Part shown: positions 12,601 through 24,300 of the stretch, piece after piece | Position numbering within the stretch: the first letter of the stretch is position 1 | Layout of the letters: each line of letters begins with the position of its first letter | Source: Membranipora membranacea | Taxonomy: Eukaryota; Bryozoa; Gymnolaemata; Cheilostomatida; Membraniporidae | Length of the DNA: 64,000 nucleotides | Direction of reading: 5' to 3' | Assembly (NCBI GenBank): GCA_914767715.1 | Contig: OU612067.1 | Coordinates: forward strand, 30,292,162 to 30,356,161 | The notes under the pieces: generated by a model | What the model was told of the DNA's origin: nothing | The model's input: only the letters and a program-made list of their open reading frames with translations | The model's database searches: none | Made by a program: the position numbers and the translations under genes

Positions 12601-13262
12601 GAAAATCCTTACCAACATTCCTCATGAAGAAGAGATTGTTCGCCGAACTTGTCACCGCCCAGAGCCAGAAGTCCGTCAAGCGCTGCACTGCTCGTATGGC
12701 CGAATGCGAGTCAGTGCAGCGCTTGCGGACTGAAGGCATCTGGGCAAACGGGAGATTTAAAGTCGGAGAAAACATGATCATCCTAGCCCCTCTGGCTCAC
12801 AGCAGGATGGTGTATAACATCTCTAGAATCCACAGAGGCCCTCTTGTCAGGCCTAATATCGAAGCTGAAGCTGGAGGTGTTAGGACAATTACACCCGATC
12901 TTCAGGCTGATAAAAAACCACAAGTTGATAAATATGGCAATGACAACAGACTACCACAAAAAATTTCTCAGCTGCTGCATAGGCACAGCAATGTGGTTCA
13001 GTTTTTTTCGAATTTTATGCTTGATGTCTTTTTTCGAGGCTGGTTTAGCCTAGTCCATCTTGGTGACCTTTTCTGGAACGCTATCGTCTCCCCCTTTATT
13101 AATTATTACAAAGGAGAGATGCTCTGTACTTATTGTTTTCGTTTTCTTCACTTTCTTTTGTTTTTCCTTTCTTTTGTTTTCGAAACCACTATTCACATTC
13201 ACCATAAATACATTTGGTCTGCTCTGAATGTAATCCCCTTAAAATACCAACTGACTCTTTGA
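5545..13262 (+). CDS. Gene 1: unrecognised multi-exon gene with tandem 47-residue repeat exons
   Basis: Not a family I recognise. Exons by GT-AG sites and phase: 5545-5574, 6129-6205, 6498-6672, 7482-7616, 8146-8244, 8672-8734, 9106-9204, 9417-9503, 9754-9894, 10384-10524, 10646-10786, 10908-11048, 11170-11310, 11431-11571, 11859-11999, 12594-13262. They join to 2,421 nt, about 806 aa, without a stop. From the third exon on every exon ends in phase 0. No signal peptide is apparent. The middle is built of modules sharing a core like KSVYAEICQ; weaker versions occur at 7,482 (ESVYAEICK), 9,106 (QSVFVFS), 9,754 (QSVFLEGC) and at the start of the last exon (KRLFAELV). The last exon is basic and Cys-containing, then Phe-rich with two hydrophobic stretches; these fall on pyrimidine-rich DNA, so the true end could be earlier. 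Donors at 8,735 and 9,895 (GTTGGT, GTTAGG) are weak. Confidence 0.7.
9584..9695. repeat. (GAT)n microsatellite in a gene 1 intron
   Basis: About 112 bp of GAT trinucleotide repeat with a single C interruption near 9,605, lying in the intron between the exons ending at 9,503 and starting at 9,754. Confidence 0.97.
10190..11999 (+). repeat. Tandem exon-plus-intron array of gene 1 (period about 262 bp)
   Basis: Six complete 141-nt exons start at 10,384, 10,646, 10,908, 11,170, 11,431 and 11,859. The first five are spaced 261-262 bp apart, and the introns between them are conserved as well (each carries a ..TTTTTCTCATGTGACCA.. stretch just before the acceptor). A truncated copy at about 10,190-10,261 keeps only the 3' third of the exon and has lost its acceptor. 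Each full exon encodes 47 residues beginning I-[HN]-S-V and ending near P-M-D-[IV]-Q. The sixth exon is the most diverged and is preceded by a longer intron. Confidence 0.95.
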
Positions 13263-15141
13263 TTACACCATAACTACCCTAAGAAATGAAATGAAATTGT
13301 TTGCAATTTCTCAAAAGTTGCGTTGTGCAGCATAATCATCATTTGAAAAATCATACTTACAAACAAGATTGGTCTTCTTCTCCTCCTCATAATCGTTGTC
13401 ATTCCTGTCACCACAAAGCAAGACAACTCATCGTATTTATTACTATTATCATAAAAAACCCACTGATATTCTAGCATGGGCTGACTGTCGGGGATGGGTT
13501 TGGGGACACACAACCCCCTCAGCCTGCCTGCATGATAGACGGCACAAAGAAACGCTAGTAGGAGCGTTAACTGGTCTGGGGAGGCAGATCAGCCAGCTCA
13601 ATTAACAAGAGGTGTCCCGATACAGTAAAGAATAAGACCAGATTTGAAGTACTGATAAGCTAAGGAGTTACTCTTCCTCACAAAAAGAGAAGATAATGAC
13701 CTAAATTGAAAGATAGATTTCAGAAATACCTGATGTGTTAATGTATATGGGATTATAATTTGTTTACTATGTGGATGATATCACAATTAAAACATATCAT
13801 GTAATGTCGATAAGAGAAAGGAATAGACGACGCCAGCCACAACAGTTTCTTGATCCAATCATTTTCAACATGGTTACACCATTACACCCCTGTCAATTAT
13901 ACTACAAGTTACAGTATAATAATCACACTGACATGTTATGTGTTGGCTGGGACAATATCTGTCATAGTTTTGCCGGAAAGAATCAGTGCATTTGTACATA
14001 TTTGCTTTTCCATTTGAGTGGTATTTTTCAGGGATGATCTCACCTGCGAGATGTTTTCTTATCATGAGAAGAGGGAAGACTGCTCATGCAAGAAAATAGG
14101 GAAATAAATTTAGGTATTAAATTATTGCAAAACCCTAAACCCACCTCATATCCAGGCTAATGTTTGTACCAAGGAAGTTAAGTTAGTCTCTTACATAATT
14201 TGTTTCACTCTTTGTCATAATAGCATGGTCATACGAAACCCAGCAACACGCTTCAGAGTTCAGACCATAATGTGGCAAAGTTTCTCATTCATACATCGTA
14301 ACATAATAAGTTATGCGCTCCGCAAGTCAGTACAAAAACACCTTCCTCATGAGCTGCGAGGGTTAAATGGTTATGTAATGACATTCATTTTGGGTGCTAT
14401 AACTTCCTCTTTGCTAGTGACATAACCATGGACCATGGCATGACCAATGAGTGAATTCAATTCAAAAACAATTGATTGACCCGTTCCAACACGCAATGGC
14501 ATGCCATGCCATGATTATCACGCTCACTGAGAGAGAAAGACTAAGTGTTTTCAGTTTGAGAGGGGGGATGTGATAGTACCACCTTTATTTTAGGCACTCA
14601 GGTAAAGATGAGAAGTAATGTGTAGTGACATTCAGCTGAAGCACATTTTATTTGCCATTGAATATCTTTATGAGCAGGCAAGCTGACCAGCTGGTGAAAA
14701 ATAAAAGTACTTTAGGTTAGATAAAGACTTTAGGGAGATAAATCACCCTTTTCTGGTTTTCTACCCTTGCATTGGGTGGCCATTTCTCGGGGTTGTCAGC
14801 GCTTGATTGGTGAGTTCATAATATTTCTCTTCTATCTCATCTGCCAATTTACCTATCACTCTGCAGTATATATCTGTGATATGTGATATTGCTTGACACG
14901 CTATTGACCGTCAATTAGATTCTACCCCTACAATTGCTAATAATGATCATGTCCAACGTCAGTTTCTTGTTGCATTCAACTAGCCTTCTCATGCGACAAA
15001 CAACCCACATGACAAAGCTAGCATTTGACACCAAAAAAACTTCGATCTTTCAAATTGATCTCTGTTGCAGAAGTAATAGCAATAAGGACATAAGTCTATC
15101 CTCACTGTTTTCCCTATCGAACTGGCAGAGTGGTACAAAAG
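13263..15141. other. Intergenic stretch between gene 1 and gene 2
   Basis: No gene, RNA or element was recognised. Short open frames at 13,771-14,037 and 14,225-14,425 have no motif. The first few hundred bases would be the gene 1 3' untranslated region, and the last part the promoter of gene 2. Confidence 0.5.
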
Positions 15142-18100
15142 ATGGGGCTGAAGTTGAGTGTCATCCATATACTTCTGTGGATGTCTGTTGCCACAAAAAG
15201 CTCTAGACCAGGTAAGTAGTAGACTAGTCTGGTCCCCCCAGACTCGTACCCCCCCCCTGACGACCCCCTAGACAATGATAACATTGCTCTCCTAGCATGG
15301 TAGATGTTCAAACTCAAAGTGAGGTGAACTTTAGGGAAGTTAAAAGCTACACCGACCACTAAAAAAGCCTGTAAAAATCATTGATTCTTGGTTGCAGACA
15401 TGAGTTTTCAGCCGGGAGTTACTCAGTATATAGACTAACTCCCCGGTCACTCTTACTTGTGATATACACAGTCCTGGATACCCTAGTAACTTCACAACCG
15501 AAGCAACATCCACAATTCAGATACGAAACCTCCCCAACCAGAGAACCTGGGTTAACATTGTCTATCTGCCCGCATACGCTGGAAAGGAGCCATGCAACAG
15601 TAATGTACCATTTACGGTTGGTAACAGCACAAAAGATGTAATACTCTCTGGTGGAAGCTGTATATCTGTAAACAAAAAGAGAGAAATAAGGAGGATTATC
15701 ACCACTGCGGACATCGTAATCAGACTACCCATTATAAACAACACTGAGGTTGCTTTCAAGTTGACGTACACAGGTAGGATTAATTATAATCGTGTTTCAC
15801 CCCGTTATTGTGTAGGTCCACTGCTAATCAGGTATGAGTACCACGCTGTAAATGGTTGAAAAAATAACTTGTAAAAATGCAAATCTACATAATAATTATG
15901 TTGGAAGCTATGCGAAGAACCCACTGCTGCATACATTGTATATGATGTTTATATATTTCAGTCAGCGCCAACCTAAATCCACTATCTCCCGCGGACGGAA
16001 TAGAAAAGAAGATAAATGTGACAAACCAGAACGCAACTAGCTATGTAATCAGTCATGACCAGTTTAATTTCGGCACTGCATATTTACAAATCACAAACTA
16101 TTCACTAACCTTAGTGACTCCTCCCACTGCGACATCTGTAGAGTTGACTTTTATCCAATTTATAATCGGCCTTGTGCGTGTCCGGGAGTGTCAGATGGAA
16201 TCTAGCAGGAATAATGTCAGCAATGATCTCTTTGCTATCTACAATGGTGACTCCATTCTGTATGGTTGTGGTGGAGGGATCATGTGGGGGAGCGACACAA
16301 AGATGACCTTCAACCTGAGTTCTCCAGATAATAGCCTCAAATTCATGCTGAACTCCAGGCCTGTCTCAAATCCATGGCGTCATGGCTTTCTCATCAAGTA
16401 CGAGGGTGAGTCGAGGCATGTCGAGTAACTGATATTGAAAAAGAGGGTTTGGTTTGCGGGAAAGAGTAAGCTTCATCTACACTACATTGTTCAGACTATT
16501 CAAAAGTAAACTGGTGCTCAGAAGAGTAGGATCACAAATAAACTAGACTAGGCCTATATTTAATCGGAAAATCTTGGTTGTTGTTTTTTCTTATCATTTA
16601 TTAGCAAATTTGTGTTTGGTCAAGACTGGTGGTAGTGCAATCAAAAATTAATTTTTGATCTATTTCGGATGAATCCGAGATCCCCTTCGGTAATAAAGCC
16701 TTAGGAAATTACTGAGTATACTCTCAGAGAGAAAGTCTAAAAATCATACGCCATATGTTTCAGTTTTGACAGGATGTTGTGTGGAAACAACTTTTAAAAG
16801 GATTCGAGGCCGTTGTCCCAACTAGATAGGGAGTGTATATTGAGTTGTGCTTTGAATTTTTGTGGCTTGATGATGGTGGAACGGCTCGATGACAGGGGTA
16901 CAACCAACAGTTGATGGTCTATCCATACTATTTCATCTTATTCCGGATCCAAATAAATTGACACCTTCATACTCCATCCACCGTTTTTATTCCTCCAATT
17001 TTCTAGTATCTGCCTGCGATGATGTTCCATACTCTGCTTCAATCACCCGCCAAGGAAATACCAACTCAGACTTCACAGTGATATGTGAAGATGGTCGAGT
17101 TCTAAATCATCAGTGTGTCGGTGAAACATGGACGCCAGCAGACCCGATATGTTATCCTCCAACCACAACAATAAGCAGTCCCTCCACAGACATATCTACG
17201 TATGTCAGCACGACTCTGCAGAATAACCTCCAGACAGATGAAGACAAAACCAGAGAAAACAACCCAACCCGTATGTAGACTATATGACCTTGGGTTTTAC
17301 TCAATCACTGTGCTTTGAGACAGAATAAAAGTTTGCATACTTAAACATGGGGAGAGAATTACTCAATCAAATCTGATGATCTATTCATACACACTTGGAG
17401 TTGCCTACAGCTCGACTACTCTCAAGGGTGGGCGCTCATTCGGCCCACCTTTATAGAAAGATAACCTCGATGTGTAATATATGAAGCTTTAACCCAACAC
17501 ACATAGTCTTTCATTTGGCATGATTTCCTGCGTGCCAACTAAGTGAGTGTTTTTTCTAGAACCCAAACTTTGCTGTGTGAAACTAGAGTATACAAGTATT
17601 GCAACCATAACCTAGCTAAGAATAGGGTATTGTTTTTTTCAGTAACACAAGGGCGGGTCCAGTTGTCAGATTTTCCAGAGAATGCTGCAAGAGTTATTTG
17701 GATTCTTATATCAGTTGTCAGCTTACTTTTAGTCCTACTTATTGTAATGATCATTATCACAGTCTGGGTTCTACGATGCAGAAGCAGGTGAGCGTGACAT
17801 CATAAAACTGGAATTCAATGACTCCTGGACTTATTAAACAATTTAAAATTGAGTAGGAAGTCCCCACACCTTTTGGGAAGGAATTTGGAAGTAGTGCAGT
17901 GCTCTAGGCAAGACTAATACACATATACCTCACACAAAGATTTTTTTTGGGGTGGTGCGTCTGTATGAGTTTTCCATCAACACAATCTCTCTAAAACTAA
18001 ATATGCAACATAATAACAATCTATTCTTCCTTCAGTATATGCCAGTGATGAATTACCAATGGTTTTGTTCCATCGGAATAATTATGTCACTTCCCATGGC

Positions 18101-19125
18101 ATGTTTTATCTCTCATCATTTGTTTACAGAGATTCAAATACACAGATAGATAATGAAGTTTATACGAATGGTGAAAAAGATGAGAAAGGTCCTGTATATG
18201 ATACTATCCACGGTAAGTTATCCATTTACTTATCACCACGTCTATACTATCTTTGTAAAAATCATATTTAGCCTCATAAACATTTACCAGACACTTCTAT
18301 CTTTGTAAAAGCTAATTTCATTAACCAGGTCCTAAACTGAAATGAATTTAATTTTGTTGAAAAATTGATATTCCAACATTGGGCCCTTCTTGTTTTTTAA
18401 TCGGAAATAACAGTAGAAATAAGGTTAGGGCACTAGTCTTATCATGCGGCTACTTTTTTTGTTTACTCCCAAAACAACAAAAGAAGCTGCGTGGCAAAGC
18501 TTCTATGGTACAGGTATGTCAAATCGATAGCTATACTTGAATCCAGTTGATTGCATGTCGAAATTTACGAACATGATATTACATCGCTGTACACAAATGA
18601 AGTAAAATACTTTTACTTCTTTGATGATGTGTAACATTGAGTAATACAAAACCAAATCACATCCCAGTAAAAGTCATTCCCCTCAGTTTCTTTGTTGTGT
18701 TTGCTAGATTAGCAAACACAGCACTCTGTTGCAAGATGTTCTTGTTGCCTCCCAGAATATATGGCTCATTGCTGATAGGCCTAAGTGATTGAACTCTAGT
18801 TTGTCTACTCATAAAATCAAACATCTAATAATGTTAAATATTTATAATATTATGATACATTAGGAAAACATTCGATGAAGTTACCAATTACTGGGACAAA
18901 ACAGATCATTGGTGCAATGGTTTGACCATACCAACTAATATTTTATGTAGCTTGTGTCTCTAACACTGAACCTGCTTCCGACCAATATTGAGGTAAATTA
19001 GATTTATATTTTATTTAGATCACAACGGCCAAGCTCATATTTATACCAGTTTGGATCATCATGAGAAAGACTCAGCAGCGTATATGAACATGGCAGCTGT
19101 ACAGTCAGCGGACAAATCAGCTTAG
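15142..19125 (+). CDS. Gene 2: type I membrane receptor with CUB-like and sushi domains and tyrosine-motif tail
   Basis: Exons: 15142-15211 (signal peptide MGLKLSVIHILLWMSVA), 15398-15773 (CUB-like 1, LTCDIHSPGYPSNF), 15962-16405 (CUB-like 2, AIYNGDSILYGCGG..GFLIKYEG), 17007-17270 (sushi/CCP with four Cys and the Trp between Cys3 and Cys4, then a Ser/Thr-rich stalk), 17643-17787 (TM helix ending VWVLRCRSR), 18130-18212 and 19019-19125 (cytoplasmic tail, stop TAG). Intron phases agree except for one surplus base in exon 2 near 15,433-15,440: the spliced total is 1,489 nt, one more than a multiple of 3, and removing one base gives about 495 aa. The tail carries four tyrosines: EVYTNG, YDTI, YTSL and YMNM. 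CUB/sushi ectodomains bind ligands outside the cell; the tail suggests signalling through SH2 proteins (inference). It may be a real gene with an assembly error, a null allele or a young pseudogene. Confidence 0.82.
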
Positions 19126-19863
19126 CTTTACTACTGGGATAGGATTACACTTAACACGAACAAGGACTGCTTGTCTTAGTAGAAACTGAAGAATTCAGAC
19201 TGGCTTGCCACTCAAAGCTCAACCAATCAACTATCAGTAATAGCATGAATTAAAAAGAAACTAATTAATTATAGGAATTTATTATAGAACAAGTTACACT
19301 TTTTAACCTTCAGACCAGTTAGCTTTATCTCAATTCTGAACATCTAATAGAGATCGTTTTAGTTGAGGTGATGCTGGTTGCCGTTTATGAATCTGTCAGC
19401 ACTGAGCTATATGTATCCAATAGCTCATTCGGTCCATGTGAGGCCCACAGCCAGAGCCATGAAAGCCATACTATCCACCTGCTCCTGAATCTACAGAATA
19501 GTAATTTTCCGTTTATTGTTAAGTAGAGCTTTATTTCCCAGTGTTTCTGTCACTACAACATTTTTAATCATTGAAGTAGCCATTACGTGTTGTTTTTTCC
19601 GGCTTAATCAAATTTAAATCTCCTGATTAGGCATTAACATATACATGAACATAACTGGTGAGCGATAGCTGATCAAATTATCACGTTTTTAAATATTGCT
19701 TTTGTCATATGACAACAGGGTGGTGGAGTTTTGGGGTCAAGTTAAAACCTGTTATCAGCATTCAGATCACACAATACAATCACATTTACACGATTCTACC
19801 ATAAGTGTCATGTCTTCAGTGGTAGATTCTCTAGGGTACTTACTCTTTTAGAAGTTTGTTTAC
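19126..19863. other. 3' flank of gene 2 meeting the prolyl endopeptidase remnant
   Basis: Non-coding. It should contain the 3' untranslated region of gene 2. On - it is where the last prolyl endopeptidase exon (after the GHGAG exon) would be expected, but no matching exon was found. Confidence 0.4.
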
Positions 19864-22258
19864 CAGCTCCATGTCCCGCTTTCTGTTCTACTTGGATCAG
19901 CAGAGGGTTTGTCTAAAGAACTGATCACAGTTTCATATCATTGACATAAGCGTAAAGGAATAGCAGTATGATGCCATTAAAACTTTGTAAGACAAGCCTG
20001 GGTGAAATTTTCAGACCAATTAGAGTCAACTAAATTGTCGGATGTATGATAAAAGGGGCCTGGGGGAGGGAGGAGGTTGCGTCATAGCATAATCAGTGTG
20101 TCAAAATGCATGCAGACATTATGCGGAGGTTATAGAGCTCGGAGGCATATGGTAAGATGTTTGGTTACAGTTACAGGGCATGCCGTAAATGCAACTACAG
20201 GACCTTAGACAGAAGCATGTTTGCTGATAAAAGCTTTGTAGGGCAGTCTCCGATGTGGCTGTGAAATTGCAGAGAAATGAGAAGTATAACTAGACTACAT
20301 TACTGAGATCTGAATATTTATCTCACGTTTGGCAATCTGTCACAGGCATTAAATCCAATCGGCAAGACAATAACCGGTATAGTACAGATTCAGTTCACAC
20401 AAACCTGTTGATCGGAGTTACCAACAGCATGTTGTACAGTAGCGATGTATTTGAGCGAATGAAGCGGGACAACTCTATCATGATGATCAGCTGTTGTGAG
20501 GAAGAGTGAGGGGTACTGCCCTGTGGCTGGTATATTGACAGTGTGCAGATGTGAATATCTAACAAAATATATCAAGTAATTAAAGGATGTATCCAGTCAG
20601 TCAGAGGTGATTTGCAAACCATCCAAACTACCAAGGCTCAACAACTGTAATGCTGCTGGAAAGCATTGAAGCTGAAATGTAAAAATCGCATTTATTTATG
20701 AAATGGGATAGCCTTGGGGAAACCAGGACCACAGCCTGTTAGGATGGACGGGTGGGTGGCTAGTTTAAGGAAATCCAGACCAGAGAAAATAACTGTACAC
20801 ACACTAGGGGTATTCTTACTTAATGATGTACTCAAACTCATCTTTTTTATCAGCACATCCAAAGTCTGTAGTCCAGGCATGTCCGATAGTAAACTTGTGG
20901 AACCTCAACATAACCATGGCGCTATAAAAAAAAGGTTTATTATAGTTATGCTGCACCTTTGAGTTGTCTCTTTTCACAACATGAGCAGAAAACTCCCATG
21001 ATGATGAACAAGTAAAGAGTGAGTAACATCATGGGAACATATCATCCCAAGAACTCTACATATTGGTGTATCAAATTATCCATGTACTTAAGAGTCATAA
21101 CTGCCATCTCTACCTTATTTTCAACAGGGTAAAAAATTGCACCCGCTTTTTAGCTAAAAATCTATGCTGTTCCAACAAAACACCATACGATCTGCAATGC
21201 CCTAAGCAAAATATAATATATTTTCACATTGGTAAAATTAAACTTGTAAGGCCAGCTATGTAAATTGTTTCACCCCAATCAAACATCCTGATCGAATAGA
21301 AAAGCTCACCTGACATCAGCTTTGGCAGCTCCCAAAAGATCAGGTCTCTGGTTGACACAGGCTCCAATTAGAAACCCTCCATTAGAACCTCCATTTATAA
21401 TTATTCTACAAAAGAGTAATATCATAAAATTAATTGGGTGACAGTACATTATTTGAAACAGAAGAAATGAATTAAATAATTGTCCATTCGGCCCTAGATG
21501 AGCCACAGCAGTCCCGACCTCAGGGGGATTTGATTCAAGTAACCGTCTGACAACTCTCAACGGGTTGACCTTGACTCACATCAAAAACTTTCTGATGTGT
21601 AAGTAGTGCACTTAGCAATTATTCAAAGCTGAAGAGTAAATTAGTTACTATTGATGACTGGTAGTAACATACTTCAAAGACTTTGTGTAGTTTTCTTCGA
21701 CAAGACATTCGGCTGCAGCGGAGAAATCATCAAACACATTCTGTTTGTTGGCGCAGCATCCGGCATTGTGCCACCCTTATCCAAACTCACTACAAGGTCA
21801 TAGAAAGGTCACATATAGTTAGAAATTTGGAATTTATTGTCAAAATATACAAAAATGGAAAGCGGACAACTTATGGTGGGAGGATGGGTTAGATGGTGCG
21901 ATAGAACTTGACCATTTCATCGGCAAATGCATCAGGGATCTATAATTTTTTAAGTCTGTTCTATCAACAACTGGGAGTAGCTTACCCGATCAAGTCGAAA
22001 CATGAAAATGTACATTTTCCTATCATAGTTTGTCAGTTCAGTGGTTGCATATTGTTTTATATTTAACGATATGAATTAGTCTAGGTGAGTAAATAGGGAT
22101 ATTGGAAATGTCAAAATCTGCTCACCTTCCACCTCGAATATTCCGTTGAAGTGCTGCATGAAGACAGCTTTAGATATAGAGAATCCCCAAGTGATAGAAA
22201 TATTAAACCCTCCGTATCCATAGAGAAATACTGGGATACTACCATCTCTCATCAGCTC
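19864..22258 (-). pseudogene. PREP: Prolyl endopeptidase, C-terminal catalytic half (copy 1), damaged
   Basis: Serine peptidase of family S9A, which cleaves short peptides after proline in the cytosol. Exons on -: 22258-22126 ([13 protein letters not shown]), 21789-21673 ([10 protein letters not shown]), 21405-21310 (nucleophile in NGGSNGGF), 20921-20820 ([12 protein letters not shown]), 20558-20405 (catalytic Asp in [16 protein letters not shown]), 19912-19864 (catalytic His in KAGHGAG). All splice sites are canonical and phases agree for the last four exons. Two lesions: the first exon lacks about 16 nt before NIRGG, shown by comparison with the copy at 59,265, and the second has an in-frame TAA at 21,777-21,779. 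The final exon (after GHGAG) and everything before the FLYGYGG exon were not found. The whole catalytic triad is still encoded. Confidence 0.9.
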
Positions 22259-22506
22259 CTATAATCAAAGCAGGACATGTCATCAAAATTCCCACAGTGC
22301 AAGATTGAACCTGGAATTTACAGTATTGTGGCTATAACCAGGGATCAGCAGGTGTGAGCCTTTATTTTGTCATTGAATGGAACCTCATTTTAATGTGGTA
22401 TGGTGCTAGTTTAGGTTTGTGTTTGTTATGCTTTGGTCAAAATTGCCTTATTTGACAGTTTACTATAAACATAATAATTATGATCTTAATTTTTATGCTT
22501 TTTCAG

Positions 22507-23881
22507 GCTCCCTACCTGCCGTGGGTCTTTCTAGGTTTTTCTGTGATATTTTGTAATCCTATCATAGCCGATGCAATGGGTGAGTAGACGACCGAAGCGT
22601 AACTACATAACACTGTGGGGCAAAACTTATCTAGCTTTTTAGTAGGCAAAAGCTTTGTTAGCAACCACATACATTCATATCGTGCATCTCTCTGTGAAAC
22701 ATCAGTGAACTGCTTCTTCTGAATCTTTCAATAATAACAGTTTGCTCTACTCATGAGGGATGCACAAGAAAAAATATGCTTGAATAATTATTTATCTTCC
22801 CGTTTATGTTAGCAAAATAAGAATATTTCATCATTCCTGAGGTTATACTATTTGAGTTTGAAGTGTTATACATATTTTTTACCCCAGCTATCTTTGGAAA
22901 ATGCCACTTATTGCATCACTCATCACTCGGTTGCACACAAGTGATGAGGTTTAACTATTTGACACTAACTTGCTATTTTTTCTTTCTTCCAATTGTAGGT
23001 ATTGCCAAATAAAACATATATTACTTCTTAGAAGATGTACTCCCAATAAGAATGGATGATATCGACTCTTAAAAACACCAGCTTAAATGTAAGTCTTCTG
23101 AACGATTCCCTGTTTTCAGCCATGTACGGATAAAAGCATTAATGAATTATGGCTTAAGTTTTGTCGAGTGTTAAAAGGAGTGTCTATGCATCCAAATACC
23201 CTATCAGATTATTACTTGGCTACCAGATGAGAACTTTGATCATTCTGATGTGCAGTCATTTTGTATTATATGGCCTTTCCTTCTTATTGAGCAACTATCT
23301 CTTTCGCCATTTTTAGAATTTATAGTTACAGTATAATTTTTTGCTTTCTATCTCCAGGTTAGGTAGTAATGAAATTATTCGTTTGACATACAATTTGGGA
23401 GTTATCATCTACTAATGTTCTAGGAGTGGATAACACCCAAAATAACAAAATTCATCTTTCTTTCTCTGTTATAAAATCATGATGTTGAGTACCCTGTTGA
23501 CACAAAACACCTAACAGCTCTATTATACCTATATCCTCATTTATTTATATTTGTGAGGAAATGTATGTTGTAATTTGTCAGCTATCTCAAGAGCCTTATA
23601 CATTTAATCCATTAGACAGTTAGATTACTTTAAACCACTCTTCATATATATGTGTAATTTCTATATTTACGATGCCACATTACCTTCTTGTTCGATTAAG
23701 ATATTTACCTCAAGTTTGTATGTCTTGCAGAAAATATATTCTGGAGCCACATAATATAGAGGATCCATCATATGAGCCTCTGTCAGAGGATAGCCCTGTT
23801 GGGTACGCGTGGGGACAACCGCACGATCAGCCCGCTGTGCAGGGGGACGGTGACAACGATCAACCCAGACAGGAACAGTAG
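22507..23881 (+). pseudogene. Derlin family, C-terminal half, damaged
   Basis: Derlins are multi-pass ER membrane proteins that help export misfolded proteins for degradation. Exons: 22507-22579 (APYLPWVFLGFS..., a late TM helix), 22999-23088 (GIA then IYYFLEDVLP) and 23731-23881 (EDPSYEPLSEDSPVGYAWGQ then an acidic/Gln tail, stop TAG). The order and the terminal GxAWG motif match Derlin-2/3 type proteins. The middle exon has an in-frame TAA after GIAK where the family has GIAVGHIY, and its phase does not join the last exon, so at least one indel is also present. N-terminal exons were not found upstream, where the prolyl endopeptidase remnant lies head to head 250 bp away. Confidence 0.82.
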
Positions 23882-24300
23882 AATGACTAGCATAGCACTT
23901 ACTGATCAACTCTAATTGATGCGATCCTCCTCTGAAACAGCCAATTTAAGGGGCTTTTCAAGGTGTTTTTCGGCATTCTGTGTGGTATAATTGAGGAAGA
24001 CGCATTATGACGTAACTAAAAAGCCATTTTGGGCTCATCAAATATTATTTTCAACCTAAAATTAGGATGAACTATGTCTCTAAGAATGAATGTAGAAATT
24101 TGTAGCAATCCATGTAGCGCAGCCATCCACTTTGCTAAAATCAGCCTTTTTGGCCTCATTTCTCCGGTAAAATGACGCAACGTCATCCAATCACGTTTTT
24201 GATGAGCTATTATCGATCAGTAGCTCAGCAGCTTTCCAACGGTATATAAAATGTCCAAATCGGTCTACGCTGGTATTATAACCTTAATGTACAACAAATA

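Noticed and set aside
15381-15641. Open frame on + from 15,381 as the start of gene 2
   Set aside because: It is a shifted reading of the CUB exon and lacks any CUB pattern.
18036-18149. Alternative tail exon of gene 2 from the acceptor near 18,035
   Set aside because: In the required phase it meets a stop within five codons; the 18,129 acceptor joins in frame.
18190-18212. ITIM in the gene 2 tail
   Set aside because: The residue two before the Tyr in PVYDTI is Pro, not I/V/L/S, so it does not fit the ITIM consensus; the ITAM-like pair fits better.
19864-22258. Functional prolyl endopeptidase
   Set aside because: A 16-nt deletion, an in-frame TAA and missing first and last parts exclude a full enzyme.
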